64,000 nt of DNA from Limnohabitans sp. GTDB lineage: Bacteria > Pseudomonadota > Gammaproteobacteria > Burkholderiales > Burkholderiaceae_C. The DNA is taken from contig VERE01000009.1 of assembly GCA_018882835.1 (NCBI GenBank), positions 1-64,000 on the forward strand. Direction: 5' to 3'. Position numbers and translations under genes: made by a program. Shown here one piece after another: positions 46,942 to 56,672 of this stretch. The notes under the pieces are model-generated. The model was not told the origin of the DNA. It was given only the letters and a program-made list of their open reading frames with translations, and ran no database searches. The stretch's first letter is position 1, and each line of letters opens with the position of its first letter.

Positions 46942-48471
46942 ATGAGCTTCGCATCTCTCCAAAGCCGTGCCTTGCTGGGCTTTCAAGCCCAGCGGGTCCG
47001 TGTGGAAGTGCATTTGGCCAACGGATTGCCCAGCTTCACGCTGGTTGGGCTGGTGGACACCGAGGTACGGGAAGCCCGAGAACGGGTGCGCTGCGCCATT
47101 CAAAATTCGGGGCTGAATTTTCCAGCCAACAAACGCATCACCGTGAATCTCGCGCCGGCTGATTTGCCCAAAGACTCCGGCCGCTTTGATTTGCCGATTG
47201 CGTTGGGCATCCTGGTCGCCAGCGGACAATTACCCTCAGACGGCATGTCGGCGTATGAGTTTGCGGGCGAGTTGTCCTTGGCCGGCGACCTTCGCCCGAT
47301 CCGCGGTGGGCTGGCCATGAGCCTGGCACGCCATGCCGAAACAACCCAACTGAATTGGGTGTTGCCGGCGGAAAGCGCTGAAGAGGCCGCCTTGGTGCCG
47401 ACCGCCAAGATCTACAAGGCTTTGCACTTGAGAGATGTCGTCCATCACTTTTTGAACCCGGCCAGCGCCGCCGAGCCCACCCCTGGCTGGTCCAGGTTGG
47501 CACCGCCTGAGTGCCAACCGCAAGCCCCTGACTCTTTGGACTTGGCGGATGTGAAAGGCCAGAGTTTGCCCAAACGGGCGCTAGAAATTGCGGCTGCGGG
47601 CGGTCACAGCGTGCTGCTGATCGGGTCTCCGGGCACGGGGAAATCCATGCTGGCGACGCGTTTCGCGGGCCTGCTGCCCCCCATGACGCTCGAGGAAGGG
47701 CTGGCGTCTGCGGCGGTGGCCAGCCTGGCAGGTCGCGAAATCCTGTCCCAATGGTTGCGACGCCCCACTCGCAGCCCACACCACTCGGCAACCGCTGCGG
47801 CCTTGATCGGCGGCGGCTCGCCGCCGCGTCCTGGAGAAATTTCCTTGGCACACCATGGCGTGCTGTTCCTGGATGAATTGCCGGAGTTCCCCCGGGCTGC
47901 CTTAGAGGCGTTACGCGAGCCCCTGGAAACAGGTCACATCACCATTTCGCGCGCAGCACGCCAAGCGGAGTTTCCCGCCCAGTTCCAACTGATTGCAGCC
48001 ATGAACCCCTGCCCATGCGGTTACCTGGGCGCGACCCGCCCTGCCTGTCGCTGCACCCCTGATCAAGTGGCGCGCTACCAAGGCCGCTTGAGCGGCCCCC
48101 TGCTGGACCGCATTGACCTGCATGTCACGGTGCCTTTGCTGCCTTCAGAAGTTCTGATGCAAAGCCCGGCCGGCGACAGCTCGGCTTCGGTGCAACAACG
48201 CAGCACCTGCGCACTTGCGCGCGCCCTGCAGCGCCAGGGCAAACCAAACCGGGCGCTTGCAGGGCGTGAACTGGACGACCTGCAACTCAGCCCCGAGGCC
48301 CGCCAAGGCTTGCACCAAGCCGCCACACGCTGGGCCTGGTCAAGTCGCAGCACGCATCGCACGCTCAAAGTGGCGCGCACCATTGCCGATTTGTCCGGCA
48401 GTGAGGCCATCGACTGGACCCACTTGGCCGAGGCGCTGCAATACAGGCCCCTCCCCACGTCTGCAGCCTGA
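46942..48471 (+). CDS. comM: YifB/ComM family Mg-chelatase-like AAA+ ATPase
   Basis: Hexameric helicase (509 residues) promoting branch migration during natural transformation. N-terminal domain VEVHLANGLPSFTLVGL, then Walker A LIGSPGTGKSMLATR, Walker B GVLFLDELPEF, and the C-terminal Mg-chelatase region with cysteines in NPCPCGYLG and RPACRCTPDQ. Start at MSFASLQSRALLGF, ATG 46942, with AAAGGA upstream; the track's longer ORF is regulatory DNA. Together with dprA it points to a competence-related gene set. Confidence 0.95.
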   Translation: MSFASLQSRALLGFQAQRVRVEVHLANGLPSFTLVGLVDTEVREARERVRCAIQNSGLNFPANKRITVNLAPADLPKDSGRFDLPIALGILVASGQLPSDGMSAYEFAGELSLAGDLRPIRGGLAMSLARHAETTQLNWVLPAESAEEAALVPTAKIYKALHLRDVVHHFLNPASAAEPTPGWSRLAPPECQPQAPDSLDLADVKGQSLPKRALEIAAAGGHSVLLIGSPGTGKSMLATRFAGLLPPMTLEEGLASAAVASLAGREILSQWLRRPTRSPHHSATAAALIGGGSPPRPGEISLAHHGVLFLDELPEFPRAALEALREPLETGHITISRAARQAEFPAQFQLIAAMNPCPCGYLGATRPACRCTPDQVARYQGRLSGPLLDRIDLHVTVPLLPSEVLMQSPAGDSSASVQQRSTCALARALQRQGKPNRALAGRELDDLQLSPEARQGLHQAATRWAWSSRSTHRTLKVARTIADLSGSEAIDWTHLAEALQYRPLPTSAA

Positions 48472-48482
48472 GGGCTTGCTCC

Positions 48483-48494
48483 GATAATTGCAGG
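48483..48494 (+). promoter_or_regulatory. -10-like element directly before an MFS gene
   Basis: GATAAT (48483-48488) ends exactly 6 bases before the ATG at 48495, in the 23-base gap after comM. An internal leaderless promoter is therefore possible in addition to readthrough. AGG abuts the ATG but is too close to act as a Shine-Dalgarno. Confidence 0.4.
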
Positions 48495-49709
48495 ATGGTC
48501 CGGTCCACCGCGTCTCACGATACCCCCCACGATGCCTCCATGGTGTTTTGGCTATCGGTTTGCCAACTGATCAGCTGGGGCAGTGTTTTTTATGGTTTCG
48601 CGGTGTTCCTGGCTCCGCTGGAGCAAGCCCTGCAAATGGGGCGCGCTGAATCCTCCTTGGCTTTCAGCTTGGCGCTGTTGGCCGAAGGGTTGATGGCCTT
48701 TGCCATCGGGCGATGGATCGACCAAGGGCATGAACGTGCCGTCATGACCTTGGGCTCGCTGTGCATGGGCCTGGCATTGTGGCTGCTCAGCCTGGTACAG
48801 CACACACTGGCTTTCTATGCGGTTTGGTTGCTGCTGGGCGTGGGCATGGCTGCCACCTTGTACACCCCCGTGTTTGCAGTGGTGACGCGTCGCTTTCCAA
48901 CGGATTTCCGGCGGGCCATCATCACCATGACATTTTTAGGGGGCTTGGCCAGCACCGTCTTCATTCCCTTGATGGCGTGGTTGATCGATGCATTGGGTTG
49001 GCGACATGCACTGTGGGTGTTGGCCGCCCTTCACCTGGTGGTCTGCGCACCGCTGCATGCCCACTTGCTCAGAAATGCCCCCAAGACCAGCCTGCGCGTG
49101 CAAGGCGAGGTCGAGGCCGAACCCTTGAGCCGGTATTTGCGTGAGCCTACCTTCTGGCTGCTCGGCGTGTTTGTGGTCATGCTGATGGGTGTCACCTCGG
49201 CTTTGCCGCCGCACATGGTCAGCCTGTTACGAGAGTCCGGCCTGAGTGAAACATGGGCCATCGCCATTCCCGCCAGCATTGGCATCTTGCAAGTGCTCGG
49301 GCGCTTGTGGCTTTATGTCTACGAGCGACGTCTGGACGTACACCAGGCCAACCGCTGGATTCCCTGCCTGATTCCCTTAGGGCTGCTGATCTTGATGGTC
49401 AGCAACGGTCACTTGACGGGCGCTTTGCTGTTTGTGCTTTTGTATGGGGTCGGCAATGGTTTGCTGACCATCGTCAAGGGCACCGCCATGGCGGAATACG
49501 TGAGCCGGGCCCACATGGGCAGCCTCAATGGCGCGTTGGGCCTTCCGCTGGCGCTGTCACGGGCCAGTGCACCCCTCGTCATGGGACTGCTGTGGTCCGC
49601 TGAGGCCGGCTATTCCCTGGGCTTGACCGTGTTGCTGCTGGCATGCCTGGTGGGTGTTGCAGCACTCTGGTGGGCACAGGCCCGCGCCTTGCACCAGCGC
49701 AGACAGTGA
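48495..49709 (+). CDS. MFS transporter
   Basis: Twelve-helix major facilitator protein (404 residues), similar in layout to monocarboxylate/oxalate-formate-type carriers (VFYGFAVFLAPLEQAL near the start, RFPTDFRRAIITMTFLGG in helix 4-5). Substrate unknown. It lies 23 bases after comM and converges with metH, whose stop is 3 bases away. Confidence 0.86.
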   Translation: MVRSTASHDTPHDASMVFWLSVCQLISWGSVFYGFAVFLAPLEQALQMGRAESSLAFSLALLAEGLMAFAIGRWIDQGHERAVMTLGSLCMGLALWLLSLVQHTLAFYAVWLLLGVGMAATLYTPVFAVVTRRFPTDFRRAIITMTFLGGLASTVFIPLMAWLIDALGWRHALWVLAALHLVVCAPLHAHLLRNAPKTSLRVQGEVEAEPLSRYLREPTFWLLGVFVVMLMGVTSALPPHMVSLLRESGLSETWAIAIPASIGILQVLGRLWLYVYERRLDVHQANRWIPCLIPLGLLILMVSNGHLTGALLFVLLYGVGNGLLTIVKGTAMAEYVSRAHMGSLNGALGLPLALSRASAPLVMGLLWSAEAGYSLGLTVLLLACLVGVAALWWAQARALHQRRQ

Positions 49710-49712
49710 GCC

Positions 49713-52430
49713 TCAGAGGTTGGGCGCCAGCATGCGCTGCAAATCATCCACCGCCACCCCTTGGCGCTGGGCCAGATCTTTCACCTGGTCCGGTCCCACG
49801 CGCCCCACGTTGAAATAAGTGCTCTGTGGGTGGCTCAAATAAAAACCGCAGACACTGGCCGCGGGTGACATCGCCAGGCTTTCGGTGAGCGACATGCCGA
49901 TTTCCTCGCAGCGCAACAAGCTGAACATGTCACGCTTCACGCTGTGGTCTGGGCAAGCCGGGTAACCGGGCGCAGGCCGAATGCCCTGGTAAGCCTCTTT
50001 GATCAAGGCTTCGTTGCTCAGGTTTTCGTCTGCGGCATAGCCCCAGAGGTCTTTGCGCACGCGCTCGTGCATGCACTCGGCCAAGGCCTCTGCCAGCCGG
50101 TCGGCCAAGGCCTTGAGCATGATGGCGCTGTAGTCATCATGGTCGTCGTTGAAGTATTTTTCTTTGGCCTCCACGCCAATGCCCGCCGTCACCGCAAACA
50201 CGCCGACATGATCGGCCACGCCCATGGGTGCGACAAAATCGGACAGACAGCGGTTGGGGCGTCCGGCGGGTTTCTCGGTTTGTTGGCGCAGGCCATGCCA
50301 GGTCAGGGCCGGCGCCGTGCGTTGCGCGTCTTGCCACAAAACGATGTCATCTCCCTGGCTGTTGGCAGGGTACAAGCCCATGACCGCCTGCGCCGTCAGC
50401 CAGCGTCCTTCGATCAATCGCTTCAACATGCGGCGCCCATCGCTGAGCACGCGCACAGCCTCGGCCCCCACCACCTCGTCTTTCAAAATGGCGGGGTACG
50501 GCCCGGCCAGGTCCCAGGTTTGGAAGAATGGGCCCCAGTCGATGAACCTTTCAAGCTCGGCCAGATCAAAGTTCTTGAAAACCCGACGGCCAATGAATTT
50601 CGGTGCGGGCGGGACATAGGCTTGCCAGTCCATGGGTGTGGCATTCGCGCGCGCCTGCGCCAAGCTCAGCAGGGGCGTCTGCTTCTTGTTCGCGTGAAGT
50701 TGCCGCACCTGCTCGTAATCGGCCTTGATGTCGGCGATGTACTGGCTGGCCTGCTCGGACAACAAGTTCTGCGCTACGCTGACGCTGCGCGAGGCGTCTG
50801 GCACATAAACCACCGGGCCTTCGTAATGCGGCGAAATTTTCACCGCCGTATGCACGCGGCTGGTGGTGGCGCCACCAATCAACAAAGGAATTTTGCGCAG
50901 CCGGAAGTGGTCATCCTTTTGCATCTCGGAGGCCACCACCTGCATTTCTTCCAAACTGGGGGTGATCAATCCCGACAGGCCGACGATGTCAGCGCCCTCC
51001 ACTTTGGCGCGCGCCAGAATTTCATGGCAAGGCACCATCACGCCCATGTTGATGACTTCAAAGTTGTTGCATTGCAACACCACAGTGACGATGTTTTTGC
51101 CAATGTCATGCACATCGCCCTTGACGGTGGCAATCACAATCTTGCCCTTGGTGCGCACCTCTTGGCCCGCCGCTTCCTGCTGGCGTTTCTCTTCTTCGAT
51201 GTAGGGTATCAGGTGGGCCACGGCCTGCTTCATCACCCGCGCGCTCTTGACCACTTGCGGCAGGAACATCTTGCCCTGGCCAAAGAGGTCGCCCACGATA
51301 TTCATGCCGTCCATCAAGGGGCCTTCAATCACATGCAAGGGGCGGCCCCCCTTGGCCAGCACTTCGCGGTAAGCCGCCTCCGTGTCTTCCACAATGAACT
51401 CTGTGATCCCTTGCACCAGCGCATGCGCCAGTCGCTGCGACACCGACACCGGCGCCTCGGGCGTGCCGCGCCAGGCATATTTCTGGCTCTCGTCTTTGGC
51501 CGCGCCCTTGGCCGACTCGGCAATTTCCACCAAGCGCTCGCCAGCGTCAGGGCGGCGGTTCAGCACCACATCTTCGACACGCTCGCGCAAGCCGGGCTCG
51601 AGGTCGTCATAGACCCCGACCATGCCGGCGTTGACAATGCCCATGTCCATGCCGGCCTGAATCGCATGGTAGAGAAAGACGGTGTGAATGGCCTCGCGCA
51701 CCGGGTCGTTGCCCCGGAAGCTGAACGACACATTGGATACCCCACCAGACACCTTGGCGCCCGGCAGGTTGTGCTTGATCCAACGGGTGGCTTCAATGAA
51801 GTCCACCGCATAGTTGTTGTGCTCTTCAATGCCGGTGGCAATGGCAAAAATATTGGGGTCAAAAATGATGTCCTCGGCCGGAAAACCCACCTCGTCGACC
51901 AGGATGTTGTAAGCCCGCTCACAGATTTCAATCTTGCGCTGGAAGGTGTCTGCCTGGCCTTGCTCATCAAAGGCCATGACCACGGTGGCCGCGCCGTAAC
52001 GGCGGATCAACCGGGCTTGACGTTTGAACTCGGCCACGCCTTCCTTCATCGATATGGAATTGACAATGCCCTTGCCCTGAACGCAACGCAGGCCGGCCTC
52101 AATCACGCTCCACTTGGAGCTGTCAATCATGATGGGCACGCGCGCAATGTCGGGCTCGGAGGCAATCAGGTTGAGGAAGCGCACCATGGCCGCCTGGCTG
52201 TCAAGCATGGCCTCGTCCATGTTGATGTCGATGACTTGTGCGCCGTTTTCCACTTGCTGGCGCGCCACCGCCAAAGCTTCTTCGAACTGGCCGTTCAAAA
52301 TCATGCGGGCAAAGGCTTTGGAGCCGGTAACGTTGGTGCGCTCGCCAATGTTGACAAACAGGCTGTCGGCGCCAAGCGTCACCGGCTCGAGGCCAGAGAG
52401 TTTCATCGGGGGAAGGGCGGGTCGGGTCAT
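49713..52430 (-). CDS. metH: Methionine synthase MetH, pterin/B12/activation part
   Basis: Cobalamin-dependent methionine synthase lacking the homocysteine domain (905 residues). In order: methyltetrahydrofolate-binding barrel ([15 protein letters not shown] to about residue 300), cobalamin cap and B12 domain with [12 protein letters not shown] (axial His), and the AdoMet reactivation domain with [12 protein letters not shown]. Start at [15 protein letters not shown] 52430. The missing N-terminal domain is encoded by the next gene upstream, 116 bases away, so the two proteins together make up one MetH. Other Burkholderiales show the same split. Confidence 0.95.
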   Translation of the reverse strand: MTRPALPPMKLSGLEPVTLGADSLFVNIGERTNVTGSKAFARMILNGQFEEALAVARQQVENGAQVIDINMDEAMLDSQAAMVRFLNLIASEPDIARVPIMIDSSKWSVIEAGLRCVQGKGIVNSISMKEGVAEFKRQARLIRRYGAATVVMAFDEQGQADTFQRKIEICERAYNILVDEVGFPAEDIIFDPNIFAIATGIEEHNNYAVDFIEATRWIKHNLPGAKVSGGVSNVSFSFRGNDPVREAIHTVFLYHAIQAGMDMGIVNAGMVGVYDDLEPGLRERVEDVVLNRRPDAGERLVEIAESAKGAAKDESQKYAWRGTPEAPVSVSQRLAHALVQGITEFIVEDTEAAYREVLAKGGRPLHVIEGPLMDGMNIVGDLFGQGKMFLPQVVKSARVMKQAVAHLIPYIEEEKRQQEAAGQEVRTKGKIVIATVKGDVHDIGKNIVTVVLQCNNFEVINMGVMVPCHEILARAKVEGADIVGLSGLITPSLEEMQVVASEMQKDDHFRLRKIPLLIGGATTSRVHTAVKISPHYEGPVVYVPDASRSVSVAQNLLSEQASQYIADIKADYEQVRQLHANKKQTPLLSLAQARANATPMDWQAYVPPAPKFIGRRVFKNFDLAELERFIDWGPFFQTWDLAGPYPAILKDEVVGAEAVRVLSDGRRMLKRLIEGRWLTAQAVMGLYPANSQGDDIVLWQDAQRTAPALTWHGLRQQTEKPAGRPNRCLSDFVAPMGVADHVGVFAVTAGIGVEAKEKYFNDDHDDYSAIMLKALADRLAEALAECMHERVRKDLWGYAADENLSNEALIKEAYQGIRPAPGYPACPDHSVKRDMFSLLRCEEIGMSLTESLAMSPAASVCGFYLSHPQSTYFNVGRVGPDQVKDLAQRQGVAVDDLQRMLAPNL

Positions 52431-52546
52431 GGGCTCACCTGGAAAAGTCACGTCAGGCGAGCGTCGTTGCGAAACAAGCCCCAAGCCTGACCCGTGCCGA
52501 ACAGCGGGCTGCAACGCTCCTTGGGAGATTTGATTTTAACAGCGGC

Positions 52547-53590
52547 TCAGCCCGCTTCGCGGTAGAACGGGCCTGCCGACAAGGCCCGAATCGGCAAGCC
52601 ATGCACGGCCTGGCCAATGGCGCCAATGTGCTCTGGCGTGGTGCCACAGCACCCGCCCACGATGTTGACCAAGCCTTCGGCGGCGAACTCATGCAACAAA
52701 CGGCTGGTAACTTCGGGCGTTTCATCAAAGCCGGTGTCGCTCATGGGGTTGGGCAAGCCTGCGTTGGGATAGCAACTGATGTAAGTGTCAGCCGCCACCT
52801 TGGCCAGCTCTTGCAAATAGGGGCGCATCAGCGCGGCCCCCAAGGCGCAATTCAGACCCACCGCCAAGGGTTGCGCGTGACGTACCGAGTGCCAGAACGC
52901 AGTGACTGTCTGGCCCGACAAAATGCGACCCGAGGCATCGGTGACCGTGCCACTGATGAACAAGGGAAGCCGCTCGCCGCTGGCTTCGAAGTATTCGTCA
53001 ATCGCAAACAAGGCTGCTTTGGCATTGAGGGTGTCAAAGATGGTTTCCACCAGCAAGGCATCGACGCCGCCTTCCACCAAAGCTTGCACCTGGTCGTAGT
53101 AGGACTTCCGCAGTTGCTCGAAATCCACATTGCGGGCGCCCGGATCGTTCACATCCGGGCTGATGCTGGCGGTCTTGGGGGTCGGGCCCAGGGCGCCCAC
53201 CGCAAAACGCGGTTTGTCGGGCGTGGAGAATTTGTCGCAGGCGGCCCTGGCGAGCCGGGCAGAGGCCAAGTTCATGTCACGCACCCACTCTGCCATGTCG
53301 TAGTCATCCTGGGCAATTGTGGTCGCACCAAAGGTGTTGGTTTCAATCAGGTCTGCGCCCGCCGCCAGGTAGCCCTCGTGAATGTCACGAATGATGTCGG
53401 GGCGTGTCAGGCTCAACAACTCGTTGTTGCCTTTGACGTCTTTGTGAAAACTCTGAAACTGCTCGCCACGGTACTGCGCCTCGGTCAGCTTGAAGCGCTG
53501 GATCATGGTGCCCATGGCACCATCGAGCACCAGGATGCGCTGCGCAAGCAAATGGGGAAGTTCTTTGGCGCGGGTATAGGAGACGTTCAT
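52547..53590 (-). CDS. Methionine synthase homocysteine-binding part (separate protein)
   Basis: Homocysteine S-methyltransferase domain (347 residues), equivalent to the first third of MetH. It starts [20 protein letters not shown] and shows [10 protein letters not shown], the zinc ligand Cys in VGLNCALGA, and the paired cysteines of [14 protein letters not shown]. Track residues upstream of 53590 lie in the rhodanese gene. TACAAT lies 6 bases before the ATG with no Shine-Dalgarno. Confidence 0.94.
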   Translation of the reverse strand: MNVSYTRAKELPHLLAQRILVLDGAMGTMIQRFKLTEAQYRGEQFQSFHKDVKGNNELLSLTRPDIIRDIHEGYLAAGADLIETNTFGATTIAQDDYDMAEWVRDMNLASARLARAACDKFSTPDKPRFAVGALGPTPKTASISPDVNDPGARNVDFEQLRKSYYDQVQALVEGGVDALLVETIFDTLNAKAALFAIDEYFEASGERLPLFISGTVTDASGRILSGQTVTAFWHSVRHAQPLAVGLNCALGAALMRPYLQELAKVAADTYISCYPNAGLPNPMSDTGFDETPEVTSRLLHEFAAEGLVNIVGGCCGTTPEHIGAIGQAVHGLPIRALSAGPFYREAG

Positions 53591-53596
53591 GGGGGG

Positions 53597-53616
53597 ATTG
53601 TAAGAAGGTGGACAAT
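53597..53616. promoter_or_regulatory. Back-to-back -10 elements between metH and rhodanese genes
   Basis: The start codons are separated by only 34 bases. TACAAT (minus, 53597-53602) ends 6 bases before one ATG and GACAAT (plus, 53611-53616) ends 8 bases before the other, flanked by G-runs and C-runs that mirror each other. The layout echoes the dacB/tsaB palindrome. Confidence 0.45.
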
Positions 53617-53624
53617 AAGCCCCC

Positions 53625-54017
53625 ATGCAACACCTGCTTCCCCGCGAATCCTGGGCTTTGATGCAAGCCGACCCTGAGGTCTTGATGATCGACATCCGCA
53701 TGGAAATTGAATCCATGTATGTCGGCCGCCCGCCTGGCGCGCACAATATTCCCTGGTACGAATACCCCGATTTCACACCCGATCCTGCCGGATTTTGTAG
53801 CAGCGTAGAAGCCGAGGCCGGCAGCAAAGATCGCCCCATTTTGTTGCTGTGCCGAAGTGGCCAACGCTCCGTCGATGCTGGCAACGCCCTCGAGGCCGCT
53901 GGCTTTCGACGGGTGATCAACGTCCTGCACGGCTTTGAAGGCGACTTGAATGCCGCGTTTCATCGCTCGAGCGTGAACGGCTGGCGCTTTGACAAGCTCC
54001 CTTGGGAGCAAATGTGA
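53625..54017 (+). CDS. Rhodanese-like sulfurtransferase
   Basis: Single-domain rhodanese (130 residues). The active-site loop is [13 protein letters not shown] (catalytic Cys in CRSGQRS); [14 protein letters not shown] and HIPW-like NIPWYEY are typical flanks. It probably carries persulfide sulfur, partner unknown. No strong Shine-Dalgarno. Divergent from the methionine synthase genes. Confidence 0.9.
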   Translation: MQHLLPRESWALMQADPEVLMIDIRMEIESMYVGRPPGAHNIPWYEYPDFTPDPAGFCSSVEAEAGSKDRPILLLCRSGQRSVDAGNALEAAGFRRVINVLHGFEGDLNAAFHRSSVNGWRFDKLPWEQM

Positions 54018-54072
54018 TTTCGGCGCCAGCCGCTGCGGTACTGGCGCACATTTGGAAACGCAGGATGGCCGT

Positions 54073-54084
54073 GACAATCGGCGC
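54073..54084 (+). promoter_or_regulatory. -10-like element directly before recQ
   Basis: GACAAT (54073-54078) ends exactly 6 bases before the recQ ATG, with no Shine-Dalgarno, giving a predicted leaderless start. Confidence 0.4.
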
Positions 54085-55992
54085 ATGACTTTGTCAGAAG
54101 CCCCCTCCCCCGCATTGCGCACGCTGAACGAGGTGTTCGGCTACCCCGCGTTTCGCGGTCCGCAGCAAGCCATCATTGAGCACGTCTGTGCGGGTGGTGA
54201 TGCCCTGGTGCTGATGCCTACCGGCGGTGGCAAATCGCTTTGCTACCAAATTCCGGCCCTGGTTCGCCAACAGGCTGGGCTGGGCGTGACCGTGGTCATC
54301 TCTCCACTGATCGCCCTGATGCACGACCAGGTTGGCGCGCTGCATGAGCTCGGCGTCGAAGCAGCGTTCCTCAACTCCAGCTTAAGCGGCGAAGCAGCCT
54401 ACGCCGTCGAGCAGCAACTGCGCCAGGGCAACATGACCTTGTTGTACGCCGCGCCCGAGCGTGTGACAACGCCGCGCTTTCAGGCCATTCTGGACAGCCT
54501 GCTGGCGCGCGGCCAGTTGAGTTTGTTTGCCATTGACGAGGCCCACTGCGTCAGCCAATGGGGCCATGATTTCCGACCAGAATACCGCGTGCTGACCCTG
54601 TTGCATGAGCGCTACCCCAGTGTGCCGCGCATGGCGCTGACGGCCACGGCCGACACAGTGACGCGCGCCGACATCATCGAGCGCTTGGAATTGCGCTCGG
54701 CCGCACAGTTTGTCAGCAGCTTTGATCGGCCGAACATTCGGTACACCATCGTTGAGAAGCGCGAACCGTTTCAGCAGCTCTTGCGCTTCATTGCCTCTGA
54801 ACACCAGGACCCTGCAGGCCACGACAGCGGCATTGTGTATTGCCAGTCACGCAGACGGGTCGAAGAAGTTGCAGCGCAGTTGCGCGAGGAGGGCATGCAT
54901 GCCTTGGCTTACCACGCCGGCATGGATGCCAAACTTCGCCAACAGAACCAGGACCGCTTCTTGCGGGAAGAGGGCTGGATCATGGTCGCCACCATTGCCT
55001 TTGGCATGGGCATCGACAAGCCCGATGTACGCTTCGTGGCGCATCTGGACATGCCCAAAAACATGGAAGGCTATTACCAAGAAACCGGTCGCGCAGGCCG
55101 TGACGGCCAAAGCGCCAATGCCTGGATGTGTTACGGCCTGCAAGACGTGGTTCAGCAAAGGCGCATGATCGACGAGGGCCCGGCGGACGAGGTTTTCAAA
55201 CAAGGCCTTCGCGAAAAGCTCGACGCCTTGTTGGCCTTGGCTGAGGCCACCGACTGTCGCCGCGTGCGCTTGCTGCATTATTTTGGCGAAACCTATCACC
55301 CCAGCGAGGCACAGGGCTCACAGAGCGTGCAGAGGCTGCGTTGCATGAACTGCGATAACTGCTTGCAACCGCCAGCGGTATGGGACGGCACCGACGCTGC
55401 GCTCAAGCTCTTGTCCACCATCTACCGCATCCATCGCATGCATGGCATGCAGTTTGGCGCCGCTCACTTGATGGACATCGTGCGCGGCAGGCGCTCCGAC
55501 AAAGTGATGCAACACGGCCATGATGCCCTCAGCACGTTTGGGCTGGGGGCAGAGTACAGTGAAGTGCAGCTTAGGGGGGTGGTGCGACAGCTGTTGGCCA
55601 TTGGCGCGCTGGGGCTGGACGCACAGGCCTTCAACACCCTGTACCTCACGGAAAAGTCAAAGGCTGTGCTCAAGGGAGAACTGAAAGTGTCTTTGCGCGA
55701 GGCGCTTCGCTTGCCTCGCATCGTCAAGCCCCGTGAAGCCGGCGCACGCCAGACGTTGCCGCTGGACCCGGGCGGCCAGCAACGCATGCTGGCCTTGAAG
55801 GCCTGGCGCAGCGAGGTCGCGCGGGCGCACAATTTGCCCGCTTATGTCATTTTTCACGATGCCACTCTGGAAGCCATTGCGCATCGCGCTCCTCAAAGCT
55901 TGGGTGATTTGCAGGACATCAGCGGCATCGGCGCCAAAAAACTGGCCGCTTATGGCGAAGAAGTCTTGCGGGTTGTAGCATTGGGCGCATGA
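54085..55992 (+). CDS. recQ: ATP-dependent DNA helicase RecQ
   Basis: 3'-5' superfamily 2 helicase (635 residues). Visible are [18 protein letters not shown] (motif I), [20 protein letters not shown] (DEAH motif and RecQ loop), MALTATAD (motif III), HYFGE and CMNCDNC (zinc cysteines), a winged-helix region and a C-terminal HRDC domain ([20 protein letters not shown]). Start at [15 protein letters not shown] 54085. It overlaps the thioesterase gene as ATGA. Confidence 0.96.
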   Translation: MTLSEAPSPALRTLNEVFGYPAFRGPQQAIIEHVCAGGDALVLMPTGGGKSLCYQIPALVRQQAGLGVTVVISPLIALMHDQVGALHELGVEAAFLNSSLSGEAAYAVEQQLRQGNMTLLYAAPERVTTPRFQAILDSLLARGQLSLFAIDEAHCVSQWGHDFRPEYRVLTLLHERYPSVPRMALTATADTVTRADIIERLELRSAAQFVSSFDRPNIRYTIVEKREPFQQLLRFIASEHQDPAGHDSGIVYCQSRRRVEEVAAQLREEGMHALAYHAGMDAKLRQQNQDRFLREEGWIMVATIAFGMGIDKPDVRFVAHLDMPKNMEGYYQETGRAGRDGQSANAWMCYGLQDVVQQRRMIDEGPADEVFKQGLREKLDALLALAEATDCRRVRLLHYFGETYHPSEAQGSQSVQRLRCMNCDNCLQPPAVWDGTDAALKLLSTIYRIHRMHGMQFGAAHLMDIVRGRRSDKVMQHGHDALSTFGLGAEYSEVQLRGVVRQLLAIGALGLDAQAFNTLYLTEKSKAVLKGELKVSLREALRLPRIVKPREAGARQTLPLDPGGQQRMLALKAWRSEVARAHNLPAYVIFHDATLEAIAHRAPQSLGDLQDISGIGAKKLAAYGEEVLRVVALGA

Positions 55993-56402
55993 GCACGCAC
56001 GACCTGTCGACCCTGCAGCAAGCCCTGTCCGATTACTTTGCGCCGTGGGTGCAGGCCTTGAACCTGCAAGTGGTTTCTGCCAACACCAGCAGCGTGGTCG
56101 TGCGAATGCCCAGCAGCAAGCAGCTGTCCAGGGTGGGCGACATGTTGTGCGGGCAAGCCATGATGGCAGCCGCAGACACGGCGATGGTGTTGGCGCTGAT
56201 TCAACATTTCGGCGGCTTTCGCCCCTGCACCACCGTTCAGCTCAGCAGCAGTTTTCTCAAGCCTTTGTCCCAACAGGACGCTTTGATCGAGGCCCGCGTC
56301 TTGCGGGCCGGCAAGTCCCTGGCCTTTGGCGAAATTGACCTGCGGGGCGCCGAGGATGGCAAAACAGCCAGCCGATTCACCACAACCTACGCGCTGCTCT
56401 GA
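55989..56402 (+). CDS. PaaI-like hotdog thioesterase
   Basis: Small hotdog-fold protein (137 residues). [21 protein letters not shown] is the central helix carrying the usual catalytic Asp, followed by [13 protein letters not shown]. Expected to hydrolyse an acyl-CoA; substrate unknown. Its ATG overlaps the recQ stop, so it is co-translated with recQ. Confidence 0.88.
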   Translation: MSTHDLSTLQQALSDYFAPWVQALNLQVVSANTSSVVVRMPSSKQLSRVGDMLCGQAMMAAADTAMVLALIQHFGGFRPCTTVQLSSSFLKPLSQQDALIEARVLRAGKSLAFGEIDLRGAEDGKTASRFTTTYALL

Positions 56403-56452
56403 GCCTGTCGGCGAAACCGCCACCCAGGCGCCAAACCACGTCCGGCAACCGA

Positions 56453-56505
56453 CCCCTTTGGGGAACCAAAACTTGATATCGTATAAAACTATGCAAGTTT
56501 TGCAT
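56453..56505. promoter_or_regulatory. Inverted-repeat cluster at the distal pckG upstream region
   Basis: CCCC-TTT-GGGG (56453-56463) is a small hairpin after the thioesterase gene. It is followed by ATGCAA-GTT-TTGCAT (56491-56505), a perfect dyad, and by AAAACTTG (56468-56475) mirrored by CAAGTTTT (56494-56501). The surrounding AT-rich DNA (TTGATATCGTATAAAACT) looks like promoter sequence, so the repeats are candidate operators. The remaining bases of the 270-base gap show no coding. Confidence 0.5.
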
Positions 56506-56601
56506 GGAATCGTCAGGTAACTTTGTGGGCTGATTCATAAAATTGTCATCCCGCGCCTTCCGCCATCCTTCAAAGCTTGGAATGGGGTGCGGCAAAAGTG
56601 A

Positions 56602-56656
56602 GTTGAGGTCAGGCGTCTGCCACAGCGTCTGCGGGGCCTGACCTCAACCAATTTTT
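56602..56656 (+). promoter_or_regulatory. Terminator-like hairpin in the pckG leader (possible attenuator)
   Basis: GTTGAGGTCAGGC (56602-56614) pairs perfectly over 13 bp with GCCTGACCTCAAC (56636-56648) across a 21-base loop, then CA and a run of five Ts. The ribosome binding site AGGAG (56663-56667) begins about 14 bases after the stem. A terminator-shaped element just ahead of a gene suggests transcriptional attenuation or 5' stabilisation. Confidence 0.7.
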
Positions 56657-56672
56657 GACTTAGGAGCTCCCG

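Noticed and set aside
49944-52490. 848-residue plus-strand ORF opposite metH
   Set aside because: Shadow frame; composition rich in His, Gln and Val with no recognisable domain, while the minus strand encodes full MetH motifs.
53591-53624. Cobalamin riboswitch upstream of the methionine synthase genes
   Set aside because: Only 34 bases separate the gene from the divergent rhodanese gene, far too short for a B12 riboswitch.
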